Source: Entophlyctis helioformis
Taxonomy: Eukaryota; Chytridiomycota; Chytridiomycetes; Chytridiales; Chytriomycetaceae
Length of the DNA: 64,000 nt
Assembly (NCBI GenBank): GCA_025526915.1
Contig: JAHLKH010000048.1
Location: forward strand, 1 to 64,000
Direction of reading: 5' to 3'
Part shown: piece by piece, positions 22,235 through 33,700 of the stretch
Layout of the letters: each line of letters opens with the position of its first letter
Position numbering within the stretch: the first letter of the stretch is position 1
The notes under the pieces: model-generated
What the model was told of the DNA's origin: nothing
Database searches by the model: none
Seen by the model: only the letters and a program-made list of their open reading frames with translations
Position numbers and translations under genes: made by a program

Positions 22235-23070
22235 ATGCAGCTCCTCACCACGATCGTCGCAGCAGCCACTCTTGCGCTCGCTGCCCTCCCCAGCGTCTCT
22301 GCCCAGAACTGGCAGACCGGCCGCTGCACATACCACCCGTACGAAGAAGACAAGGCCCGTCTCGGCGCCTCGTACGACAACTCGCCCGGCTGGTGTGGCA
22401 TCCGCTACTCGGCCCTCAACGCCGCCCGCATCGTCGCCGTCAACGGTCTCGGCACCGGCATGTGCGCTCAATGCATCCCATGTTCGTGCTCGCCGTCGAC
22501 CAAAAGGGCGATCCCGGTCTCGACGTTGCTCGCTCGAGCTTCCAGGCAGCCTTTCCCGGATCCAACCCGCTCGACCCGCAAGTGTGTGCCTGGCGCATCG
22601 TCGCTCCGTCCAACTGCGCCGGTGTGTGCTTTGGATCGGCGGCGAGTGCACACCTGGTGTCCGCAACCTGCTGCCGGCCTCTCAGCTTCCTCCCATTGGC
22701 CGTCAGCCTGCTCGCCAACAGCCCGCTCAGCAGCCCCGCTCAGCAGCCTCGCCAGCCACCTGCGCGTACATCTCCTTCTGCATCTCCTTCTGCATCGCCT
22801 TCTGCATCGCCTCGCATCACTCGCAGCCGCGCTTCTCCGACTGCATCTCCGGTTGCTGCACCTGCTCGTGCATCGCCCACATCCAACGCATCCTCTGCAT
22901 CATGGCCCAATCTGCCTGCCAACGGCGGATCTGCACCCACATCTTCCACTGGCAGCGGTCTGCCTCCTCGCACCGGACTGGTCTCGGCATCTCTTCCCGT
23001 GGCCGCCTCGTGCCTCTCTGCAACTGCTCTGACGGCTGTGGCATTGTCGGCCGTTGCTGCCCTCTTGTAA
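22235..23070 (+). CDS. Secreted double-psi barrel (RlpA/expansin-like) protein 1, frameshifted
   Basis: Clear signal peptide (MQLLTTIVAAATLALAALPS then VSAQ). The barrel domain holds GRCTYHPYEEDKARLGASYD, NSPGWCGIRYSALNAARI, VDQKGDPGLDVARSSFQAAF, NPLDPQVCAWRIV and GVRNLLPAS. A Ser/Ala/Pro stalk (repeated SPSA) and a hydrophobic end (TAVALSAVAALL) look like a GPI-anchor signal, so a cell-wall protein. Compared with the neighbour at 23168 about a dozen codons are missing after MCAQC, and the frame slips there and again near 22640. The second slip is consistent with one missing G. Either recently broken or mis-sequenced. The family call rests on pattern, not alignment. Confidence 0.55.
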
Positions 23071-23167
23071 TCGCGTCCAGTTCTTGCCGCCTATCCATAT
23101 CTTGTCTCTATTGTTTATCTGCCTGTAAAATAGATGCTCTTAGACCTCAACACTTGTTGCTATCCAG

Positions 23168-24134
23168 ATGCATCCACGATGTGATGAACGCGTCCGACTT
23201 GCCATTGTGCACCAGCCTGTGCTTGCCATTGTTGCCGTTGCCTTGAACCACAATGTCAGCACAGGCATTGTTTACCGACATCCATCACATTGCCATCCGC
23301 TTATGTCGGCGCCGTCAGCAGCATGGAGCACAGGCCGGTGCACATACCATCCATACGAGTCAGACGGCTTGCGTCTTGGACAAGCATACGACAACTCTCC
23401 TGGCTGGTGCGGATACCGATACTCGGCACTCAACATCGCACGCATCACTGCACTGCACGGCATCACGGCCGCTGAATGCGGCAACTGTCTGCAAATCCAG
23501 TCGTCGTCCGGTGTCGGTCCGCTGGCCCATGTTCTCGTCGTCGACCAAAAGGGCGATCCGGGACTGGACGTGGCCAAGTCGAGCTTCGCTGCCCTGTTCC
23601 CTGGCGAGAATCCGCTGGATCCACAAGTCTGCCGATGGCGAGTCGTGGGCATCGAGCACTGCCGCGGGGTGTGCGGTGGTCCCGAGTGTGCGGTACCAGG
23701 TGTGCGCAACCTGCTGCCTGCGTATCTGATGGCGCCGTTGGACCGCGCAGTCGAAGCGGCATCCGACGTGTTGATGTCGGACGCGACGATCCGTCGGTTG
23801 GTGCACCGGATGGATCGCTTGGTGCTGCAAGTTCATCGGTTGCAAGTGCTTCGACTGCGAGTGCTTCTCCTGCAAGTGCGACGGTTGTCAAGACGGTTGA
23901 AGTAACGAGGTATCAGCAGACACATGCATCAGAGACTGTAGCAGCATCAGCAGCAACACCGACGCTGGCCGAGACAGCAACAGAGACTCCTCAGCAGCAG
24001 CCAGCAGCCAGCATGATCACATGGAGTACGACTTTCGTCCGGCAGGCATCGTCTCGCATGGATCGCATTCGTCGCCGTCCTGGATGGCCATCGCAACTTC
24101 GTTTGCCATGACGCTGGCGTTCATCGTCCTCTGA
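23168..24134 (+). CDS. Secreted double-psi barrel protein 2, frame slips in tail
   Basis: Tandem paralogue of the gene at 22235. The N-terminus MHPRCDERVRLAIVHQPVLA is a weaker signal or anchor. The barrel region is intact: GRCTYHPYESDGLRLGQAYD, NSPGWCGYRYSALNIARITA, AECGNCLQIQSSSGVGPLAH and VDQKGDPGLDVAKSSFAALF, with paired Cys. After LMAPLDRAVEAASDV the natural Ser/Ala-rich stalk continues only in the next frame, and the hydrophobic end SWMAIATSFAMTLAFIVL (GPI-type, stop at 24132) in the third. Each step corresponds to one missing base. Probably a wall-associated secreted protein; enzymatic activity is not claimed. Confidence 0.55.
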
Positions 24135-25518
24135 TGTCTGCAGCCATGCATCGCAGCATGCATCGAATGAATGGCATCATCGTCGTCATGCTTGGTCATG
24201 TCCGACCGGCGAGATTGGCTGGCGATGACGGTCCATCACCATCTGGGCATCGGCCAGTGGGTCCCGACCGACCGACCGACCGACCAAGTCCAGTGCATGC
24301 GCATTCCCTCAATGCATGCAGGCATGCGATCGAGAACTGTTGTGCCGATGCAGCTGGACAGCACACCGACAACAGATCGCTGGCATATGGACCCACCTAT
24401 GTGGAGCAACCAAAGCCAGGCTGCCATTCGCCATGAGAGCGACACAATCACGGCCGCAAGCAGACACCAACAACGTAGCAATCGCTCGACTGGCAGCAGA
24501 CTGTTGACCGACATGCCGGCACATGCAGCCGCCATCCACTGATCATGTCCTGATTCAATCAGCCGTGCCCTGCATCCCAACCACACAGTCATCGCTGATG
24601 GCTCAAGAGCGAACGTGGGAACGGGAGTCATCTCCCTGCATGACTCAGTCAACACCTTCCGATAACGGGAGGATCGCGCTCGCTTCCGTCACGCCACATG
24701 CCATTGTTCGCGTTGGGTCTGGACAGTCTCGATCCCGGGTCTGCAGAACACAGCGTCTGGACGCGGCGGTCTGGCGATACCTTTCCAAAGGGTCGGATCG
24801 CCATGTCCGTCAGTCATGTTGCTGTTTCCGTGTCGGTGGCGGCGTGCCCGCGCGTCTAGACTGACAGGCCAGACTCGAAGAAGCGAGGCGCACCTCATAT
24901 CCATCCGCGCCGAACCCACACTCAACATCAACGATCAGCCACCTCGCCGGTCCGATCCACTGCGATCCATTTATGCTGCCTGACACTCTCGTTGGCGGCC
25001 GGCACACACAACCGAGGACATGCACGGGGAAGCAGCACACTGAGTCACAGCCTGTCACTGGTCTTCGTTACTCCACTGCGCCATTCTGTCGAGACTTCCA
25101 AGCCTTAAGAACGCAGTGTCGCCCCCAGAACAGTCTGGCCGACTTGCTCCAATCCACTCGACCATCTCCTCAACGTAAGCATACCCTGCACCCATCCGCA
25201 TGTGCACAGTCCCAACACCGCTTACTGCCGCGGTGCTGCTACTGATGACTAACGCCTGCCTCGCTCGCCCTCAGTCACATCCACGTTCTCAGACCCACTC
25301 GGCGCGCCACATCGCCTGCATCCATTTCTCCAACAGCCCAACAGCCAGCCCTAAAAGTCGGTGCAATCACGCAGCTTGTGACCCATTCATCCAGCCTTCG
25401 ACCCAACAGCCTCGACAAGCCATTTGCATCAACCTTGACTCTTGGCCCAGAACCCCGAACCCATTCATACCGCCCATCAGCACCAGTCTGGTGTTCATCC
25501 CGCCCATCACCACCCTTC
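24135..25518. other. Largest intergenic region
   Basis: About 1.4 kb between barrel gene 2 and the kinase. It includes CGACC repeats near 24266-24285. No coding potential, tRNA or repeat family recognised on either strand. Confidence 0.6.
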
Positions 25519-27861
25519 ATGACGTCCGTCACAACCATGTCCTGCAACACACCAGCCGCTGTGCACCACTCGCATCAACGACCACAGCCGCTGTTCCTTG
25601 ACCGTTACGCTCTCCACAAGACGATCGGTGAGGGCACGTACGGCAAGGTCAAGCTCGCCACCAACACGCACACCAGCCAGCAGGTACGCTTGGCGTGTCT
25701 GTCGCATTGTGTGCATCCACGCGACGGTCTGCCTGCCTCTGTCTGCTTCTTCTCCTGCCTGCCTGCCTGCCTGCCTGCTGTTGGTGGATGTGCAGCAGTC
25801 ACTGACGCTATCGTCCATCCTCAACCGCCATGCGATCACATCCGTCCCCTCGGCCGGCATACACCGGCGGCGTCGATACAATATCGCGACGGACCAACCT
25901 CGCGCGGAACACGGAAATCCAACCCCATCGACGGTCGCGCCTCATGGCCTTCTCGACTGGCTCTATCGTCATCCTTTGGTCTGGGCCGCTCGGTCTGTTC
26001 AAATACCGCAAATCCCCAATGATCTCACCTTGAGTCTGCAGGTCGCTCTGAAGATCATTGAAAAGAAGTCGCTGAGGCGCACGGTCGACGTGCAGCGCCT
26101 CAAGAACGAAGTGCGCATCATGCACCTGGTCCGCCACCCCAACATCGTGCACCTGTTCGAAGTGCTGGTAAGCTGCTCCCCACCGCACTGTCGTTGCCCG
26201 TATGACAGCATGGCTGACACTTGCTGTGTGTGCCTGTATGTGTTTGTGTGCCTGCGTGTGTGTGATCAGGAGAGCGACACTCAAATCGTGTTCGAGAGCG
26301 AGTATGCTGCTGGAGGTAAGAGAGAGACAGAGGAGGGGGCCACTTGCTTTATGTCGCACTCGCCCATCAACGGCTGCGACTTGTGATTGTCCAGTCACAC
26401 TTGCGTCACCGTTCCATCTTCGTGGCGATCTTCGTGCACATCCACGATGCGCCACAGTCTGCGATGTGATGAATGGCGTGCCTGTGTCTGTCCATCTCGT
26501 CATCGTCCATTCGGGCATGTCGCTGATCTTCCACTGCTGGCTGTCGATGCGATGCGATGTGATGTGCAGGCGAGCTCTACAACCTCATCGTGCAGACCGG
26601 ACCCCTCACGCACGCCTTTGCGCACTCGGTGTTTGTGCAGCTCGTCGCTGCCGTCGAGTACCTCCATGCCCACTTTATCGTCCATCGTGGTGAGTCTGTT
26701 CCCATGCGGCTGGCCCTCGCTCTCGTCTGCACTCGGCTGCATAGTGGAGTGTGCCTCGTCTGATGTGCTGACACCTCGCATCGCATCGCATCGCATCGGC
26801 TCGTGCAGACATCAAGCCAGAGAACATCATGGTGTCTCGCCGTGGCGAGGCCAAGCTCGTCGACTTTGGATTCGCACGCTTCTACAACCGATCGGCCGAC
26901 TGCTCAACCTCTTGCGGCTCGCTCAAGTACTGTGCACCAGGTCAGCCAGCCTGCTCTCTCGCCACCACTCCCTTTACCTGCCCGTCTCTGCAGCCATCCA
27001 CCTGCTGACACTCCTCAAATGCACAGAAGTCATCCGCCACGAGAAGTACCAGGGTCCCGAGGTCGATGTGTGGAGCCTTGGCGTGACGCTTTACACCATG
27101 ATCAACGCGTCGCTGCCGTTCATGTCCGAGACCAACAACGAGGCCGAGATTGTGCGCCGCATCTGCAGCAGCCACCCGCGTGCGGGTCTCCACTTTGACA
27201 GAGGTATGCATGCATCGTGGCACTTGCCACTTGTCTGGTGTCGTCACCAACGTGGTGGTCATGAGCTGACATTGACACACAAACACACACAGATTCGCTC
27301 GACCTTGTGCTGATGATGCTGCGCAAGGACCGCGCCACCCGCGCGACCATCAGCCAAGTGGCATCGCACGTGTGGACCACAGGCACGCCGTCCGTGTCGC
27401 CTGCATCCTCGGCAACACCAGCCACTCCCACGCACACTCGCACACTCACGACCGCTGCAACGGACGCCTGGCAGACACGCCACATCACGACATGCATCAC
27501 GCATCCAGAGACAGCCATCCTCGACCAGTTTGATCTGTTTGGCTTTGACGTCACGGCCGCCACTCTCGCCGATCTCGCATCGTCTGTGCCCACACCGGTG
27601 CATGCAGTGTACACACTGCTGTCACGCCGCCGCGACCATGGCGAAGTCGTGTTTGCAAGCACCGACGCACCAGCTCCTTCCCCTTCACAAACTCCTTCCC
27701 CTTCTCAAGCCCCTTCTCCCGCGGCATCGCCTGCGCCAGAGACCGAAAGCCGCCAGTCGTTGCGGCTGGACACGAACCTGGTTGGCAAGAGCTCGACATC
27801 GGTGCTGGATTCAGGATACGAGAGTATGCCCATGTCGCCAGCCACCGCCATCCTCTTCTAA
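25519..27861 (+). CDS. CAMK-like Ser/Thr protein kinase, seven exons
   Basis: Exons 25519-25683, 26042-26167, 26270-26315, 26570-26689, 26809-26940, 27027-27203 and 27293-27861; all junctions keep phase (444 residues). Kinase motifs in order: Gly loop IGEGTYGKVKLA, VAIK-type VALKIIEKKS, catalytic loop HRDIKPENIM (its D split by an intron), DFGFAR, APE-type CAPEVI and substrate-lobe DVWSLGVTLYTMINASLPF. This order and the sequence style place it near the SNF1/MARK/NIM1 side of the CAMK group. The catalytic Lys, Asp and DFG Asp are present, so it should be active. The 130-residue Ser/Thr/Pro tail is probably regulatory. Intron 1 (358 nt) contains CTGC/TGCC-rich repeats. A start at 25537 is also possible. 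Confidence 0.88.
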
Positions 27862-28027
27862 TCGGTCCCAATTATTGTAAATAGATACCCAAACCAGTCC
27901 ATGCTGATGCACACAGCCAGCCAGCCACGGACGACAGCGCACACGGACAGCGCAGGAGAGAGGTGCAAAAGGAGAGCCAGAGCTTCGCAAGGGGCAGCAA
28001 AATGGCAGGCGGGACAAAAGGAAGTGT

Positions 28028-28099
28028 GCCTCCTAGGTGATTTGAACACCTGACCTCTTGCTTACTAGGCAAGCGCTACTACCACTGAGCTAAGGAGGC
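28028..28099 (-). tRNA. tRNA-Thr(AGU), second copy
   Basis: Identical over 72 nt to 11423-11494, with the same anticodon AGT and a TTTT terminator (28016-28019 on this strand). Roughly 100 bases downstream of the gene and a short upstream piece (AAGTACCATGTCCACACAAA in plus orientation) also match copy 1. The pair therefore arose by duplication of a segment, not by convergence of tRNA sequence alone. Confidence 0.95.
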
Positions 28100-28942
28100 T
28101 CCTCTTGTTCGATTTTGACGCCAGAAACTACAAGTACCATGTCCACACAAACACTGCGAAACAACATTCGCATTGCCACATTGTGCTGGACACGCCAAGG
28201 CACGCCAAGGCACACAAAGAGTCACAAAGACACACAAGGACACTTTCATTCAGCCATCCACATCTGCCGCACTTGCATCTTATGCGCTGCGCTGGACTGT
28301 GTGGAGTGTGGCATGCGATCCAGCAGCATGATGGATTGTGTTGTTGTCTGCCTGGCTGGCACGAGTATTGGTTGGCACTTCAAGGCATTCCATCGACACT
28401 GACGCCACGCCACGTCGCGTCTTGGGTCCGGTCTTGGTGTGCTCGACCGCCGTCTTCTCCATGCATCACTGTCCTGTGCCACGATCCCTGCAAACTCGCG
28501 GGCAGTCTGTGCATCTCCACAGTTGATGGACAGTGCGAGTGTCTTGTCTGTGCGCACAGCCGTCGCTGATGTTGAGTGACAAATGCGGGCCGTTGAGGCT
28601 CGCCTGCTCTTCTGTGCTCTTCTGTGCACCGCTGTGTAGCGTGCGCAGTCGCCAGCGTGTGTTTGTCTTGGGCCTTGTCCGACGATCACCTGAATCTGTT
28701 TGTGCGTGTCTGTCTGCGTGTGTGTCCGCCTGTCTGTCTGTCTGTCCGCCTGTCTGCCTGTGTGTGTCTGCGTGTCCGCCTGCGCTGCCCTCTCTGTGCC
28801 CGGCCTCCTCCCCGCACCTCCGCCCTGTCCACACACCACACCGCACACAACGGCAAACCTGCCGCCTGTCTCAGCTTGCCCGCTTACTGTCCGTCTGTCC
28901 AACTAACCGTCTGTCCGTCCAACCGTCCGTCTGTCCAGCCAA
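28100..28942. other. Intergenic with CTGT-rich low complexity
   Basis: Between tRNA copy 2 and the NTF2-like gene. The stretch 28690-28780 is TGTCTG/TGTCCG repeats. No gene; open frames here are repeat artefacts. Confidence 0.6.
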
Positions 28943-29140
28943 ATGCTCTCCATCCTCAACGCCCACAAGGCCACCATCGCCAAGCAGTCGTCGTCCCGTG
29001 CCGAGACCATCAGCCACATGTACGCCGACGACGCTACGCTCCTGTACGTCCCCACCGGCACCGGTGCCCACGGCAAGCTGGCCATTGAGAACTTTATCAA
29101 GGTCGCCTCGAGCCAGTACCACATTGTCGAGAGCGAGCAG

Positions 29141-29178
<38 letters not shown>

Positions 29179-30481
29179 CTGTGTCTATGACTGTGTCTGT
29201 GTGTGTGTATGCCTGCTTGCCTGCTTGCCTGCCTGCCTGCCAGCTTGCTTGCCCGCTGCTCGTGTCGCTTGCCCCGCCCCCCTTGATTATCTGCCGGCCG
29301 TTGCCCCTCAGCCTTGAACGGGCTGCCGTGCCGCCGCTTGTCTGTGCCGCCGCCTGCTGACCACCGTTGGCTTTTCACTCCCGCCCATCCGCCCGCCCAT
29401 CCGCTCGCCAATACGCCGCCCGCTCCTGCAGATCCTCTCTCGCATCGTCAGCGGCCAGTCCATCGTCGAAGAGTCGGTCCTGACCCTCTTCCACTCGGAC
29501 ACCATCGACTGGCTCCTGCCCGGTGTGCGTGCCACCAAGAAGACCATCGTCGTGCCGCTCGTCTCCATCCTGTCCGTCAACGAGAACGACCAGATCACCT
29601 CCAAGCGTGTCTACTGGGACCAGGCCTCGGTCCTCCGTCAGATCGGCGTCCTGCCCCGCTCGCTCTACTGCAAGGCCAACGCCTCAGAGGTCGTTCTGCC
29701 CATCCTCGATGCCTCGATCGCCAACAACCTCCGTGCCCTCGACCTGAACGAGTCCGTCGCTGCCGATCTCGCCAGCGTGCACATCTCCGAGACGGCTTCC
29801 GTCCAGAGCGGCAGACCCCGCGTCGCTGCTGCCGGCATCATCCCCGGCCAGACCGCTGCATACGACGAGGACGCCCCCATCCGCTCGTCGGCCAACCGCC
29901 CCAAGACCGATGTGTTCAACATCGAGCCCGTTGAGGAGCACAACCCTGCCAGACGCCCCTCTGCCCCCGCCTCGGTTGCCTCAAACGACTCGTTCAACGA
30001 GACCAGAAGCCAGACCCACACCTCGATCAAGATGCACGGCCGCAGCACCCACGCCATCGGCTCCAACGTCTTCAACACGGACGAGGAGGCCCAGTCCCGT
30101 GGCTCGTCTGCGTCTGGTCACGGCCGTCGCACTTACGGCGATCGCGGCAGCAAGTCCCAGTTCTCGTTTGGCTCGAGCGACAGCATTGCCGAGGAGCAGC
30201 AGCCGGTCAGATCGTCGCAGAACAACATCTTTGGTGCCCCTCAGCAGCAGCAGTCCCAGCAGCACACTGGCCGCAAGATGGCCCCTGGCCAGGGCCAGTC
30301 GCAGATCTCGTTTGGCACCTACGACCCCGAGACTGACAATGCACCTGCCGTTGGAACTTCCCAGGTCAACACCTTCCGTGGCCGCCGCGACCCCAATGCA
30401 CGCAGCACCGAGCTCGACGCGCGTCCCTCGAGCAGAGTCACCAAGGCTCCCGGCGGCGGCAGCAGCTTCTCGTTTGCTTAA
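28943..30481 (+). CDS. NTF2-like domain with Jupiter/HN1-like C-terminal tail
   Basis: Exon 1 28943-29140, intron 29141-29431 (starts with a (GT)n run), exon 2 29432-30481; 415 residues. Residues 1-160 have the NTF2/SnoaL-like layout: a long first helix (LSILNAHKATIAKQSSSRAE), YADDATLLYVPTG, then a strand-rich stretch (KKTIVVPLVSILSVNENDQI). The rest is disordered and Ser/Gln-rich. It carries spaced short motifs: TDVFNIEP, SQNNIFGAPQQQ, QVNTFRGRRDPNAR and PSSRVTKAPGGGSSFSFA. The last closely recalls the conserved SSRV-PPGG-S-F repeat of Jupiter/HN1 microtubule-associated proteins. Microtubule binding is inference. Domain calls are from pattern recognition. Confidence 0.6.
29141..29176. repeat. 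(GT)n microsatellite at intron donor
   Basis: Begins directly after the GTATGT donor of the NTF2-like gene; length variation here could affect splicing. Confidence 0.8.
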
Positions 30482-30770
30482 ATCATCACTTGTCCCAGCC
30501 GCTGTTGATATCTTGCATGAGTTGAAAGTAGCCGTCGTCCTATTAGTAGTTGGTAGTTGCCGTCATTGTTGTTGTGCCCTTGCCTCTTGACCCATTTCTG
30601 TTCATGCCGTTTCCAATGAACCCCAAACGAATCCTGCTTGGCCCGTTCAAAGCGGCGCATTGACGCGTTGTTTTCGCAAGGTCGCGACCGCGTCTTTCCC
30701 TGGTTCAACGCAACAACAGCAACAACACAACTGCCCCCGTTGCTTGCCCACGCAACAGACACTCGCTGCT

Positions 30771-33700
30771 ATGGACAGGCCTGGCACAACGTCAGAGTCT
30801 CTGGCGAGAAAGTCGGCAATGAGCGGCTCTGCCAACAAGACCCGCTCGTCGGGCCATGTGCCTGAACCTGCCGATACTCCAGACACAAGCTACAACGGCA
30901 GCAGCAAGAAAAGCGCTGCTCCCCGGCAAACCAACACCAACGACAGCGACAACGACCCGGACGGTGCCTCATCAGACGCCGACGACGCCACACCATCGGC
31001 ATCTGCAACCGCATCCACACCTGCCGGCACCGACGAGGCGTTCATGATGGAGGAGCTCGGCATCAGCCCCGACGACCCAATGGGTCTCGAACGCGTCATC
31101 TTCACGGCCATTAATGCCGGCGACCGTGAGACGCTGCTCAAGGTCTTTGATTTCCATCCGTCGCCCATTGCTGTCACGCGCATGCTCCTCATGACGGCGT
31201 ACCCCAACAAGGACGGCTTCTATCATCATGACCAGGACGTTATCCACGATGCCCACGAGCTGCTCGGCCCAAGGTACGTTCAACGCAGGGGGTTGCTCTG
31301 TTGCCACCATGTGCTGGATATTGTGTTCCAATACATTGGCATGTGTGTGTGTGTGTCTGTGCGTGTGTGTGCTGACTGCTGGACACAGCCTGGACAATCT
31401 CAATGCATTGCAGATTGCATGCATTCTCGGCGACGAGGAGATTGCTCTTGATATTCTGAACTTTGTGGACCAGGTCACGATCCAGTGCGAGGTGCGCAAA
31501 GTGCTGTTCGAGTTCATGGGCCGTGTGTGGGGAAATGGCAACACGGTGCTGCACCTTGCGTCGTTTCTGGGCATGAGCGATCTGGTCAAACGGTTGCTCG
31601 AGCTCGGCGCGGCGGCGGGCAAGGTCAACGAGCGCAAGTACAAGCCTGTGGATTGCGCAGACGATGATCTGACGCGGAGCATGTTTGAGAATGTCACGGA
31701 GCGTGAGTGGCTGGCGTTGCGGCTGTTGCCGTGCGTGCCTGTGTTGGCTTGGCAAGGCGTGACGCAACTCATTCTGACCTAAAATGGGACACAACAGTCA
31801 AGCAAATCAAGTCGAGCACGCTTGATTCTGGCAACTCGCAGTCGTTTGAAGCAGGCAGCATGAAGTCCATCTCCAGTGTGGATCTGGCATCCATGGCCAC
31901 GTCGCCATCCTCTGCCAAGGGGCTTTCGACGCCGTTTTCTCCGACATCAGCATCGTCAGACGCAACACAAGGCGTCTTGCCATCCTCGCCGCTCGCCATC
32001 AAACCGATTGGCCCTCAAGGCTCGTCGCCGCGTGAAACACGGTCCATGTCAGTTGGCGCCAGTGCGTCCAGTTCGCTGCAACCACCAGACGACGCAACCC
32101 CACCACAACGCGGCCATGCCAAAAGTCAGTCGTGGGATTCAGGCCAACGCTCGCGGTCAGGCTCCGGCTCGACGACCGGATCAACCACCGGCACAACAGC
32201 AGCGTCGGCATCTGATTCCCCGCGCGACTCCCGTCCACGCCGACTTACGAAAACGGGCAGCAGCAACTCGGATTTCCGCGTCGGCGAGCTCTCACGAGAA
32301 CCCAGCAGTATCGACGGCAAGACCGATGCTGAACTGTCCAGTCGCCAGCCAGCCTCGCTGAAACCAGGTGCCCAGCAGCCCGGCGTCAGCATCCAGCCAT
32401 CCAAGCAGAAACCCAAGAAATCCGTGCGCTTTGACCGGCCGACCATGGTCCTCCATCTCTGCCAACATGCCGATGACGACGACGACGGCTCCCAGCCATC
32501 GCGTCTTGTCCGGCTGCGCCAACTCCTGCAACTCGACACGACAGCCTTTACGACAAGGATCAATGTCAACTCCATCTTGTCCGCACAGCAGGGTCTCACG
32601 CCTCTTCACGTCGCATGCAGCCACGGTGCAGAAGATATCGTAGAGATGCTGCTCAGCGAAGCGCATGCTGCTGTGAATGTGCAGGACCGCGAGGGATGGA
32701 CGCCTCTGCATTGCGCGGCAGCCGAGGGCCATTTGGGTGTGCTGCGGCTGCTGGGCCGGTGCCAAGGACGCTACGACGAGAACAATACTGCCGGAGGAGA
32801 TGCGCAAGCGGATTGGTTTTATACGGTGGATGGGCCAATAGACTTGATACCGCTCACAGACGAAAACGAGACGCCTGAAGACGTGGCGCTTGAGGACTCG
32901 GCTGATGAGATCTACGCCATTTTCCAAGGTGCGGTTTTCTTTGTGTCTGCGATTGCTGTGTTTGTGGCGTTGCATCTAACAATGTGCGTGCGAGAAGATC
33001 TCAAGACACGGTATCCGCCACCGGCGCGTGAGATCCAGTACGACGAGGATGGTGAGGACGTGGATGCTGACGGCGAGCTCGAAGACAGCAGCGACGAAGA
33101 AGACGACGATGACGACGAGGGCGGCGACGCTGTGGACGGCAAAGGGATGCAGCGACAAAAAGAATCGAGTCCCATCCGCGGCAAGTCGCCGTCATTCGAC
33201 AAGATGGCGGCTGGACTGTCGCATATGCCGTCCGTCATGATCAAGACATCGCAACGTCGCAAAGAGCAAGAAGACAACTCTACGTCGGTTACAGGGTCCT
33301 TGGAGTCCATAACCGGAGGCGGCAGTGCGGCAGCGACTAGTGCTGGTGGTGGTGGTAGTGGAGGCGGGTCGATTGAGCGGCGATCGCACGGACATGGGCA
33401 TGGGTCACGTGGCAATCCAGACCGGCGTTCGGACTCTAATTCATCGTCGCCCGTATCGCCCGTATCTCCCGTGTCACCCGCAAGTTTGCAGCCTTCTTTG
33501 CCCGTCTCCGGGACGCGACCTGCCGCCGCGGTTGCCGAGACCAAGCCAGATGTAGAGCCACCGGCCAAAGGACTCGAGCCAGCAGCAACCCAAGCAGCGC
33601 CAAAAGCGCTTACAGATGCATCTACTGCAAAGCCTTCGCAAACTGATGCGATCGCGCAAGTGAATCCCAAGCCGGCAGCAAGCGAAGCAGCCAAGCCCGC

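Noticed and set aside
24266..24285. CGACC repeat as a possible CRISPR-like or regulatory array
   Set aside because: Only about four 4-base units without spacers. No CRISPR array was found anywhere, as expected in nuclear fungal DNA.
28690..28780. Protein-coding potential in the TGTCTG-rich stretch
   Set aside because: Open in several frames only because of the repeat, and no start or domain is visible.
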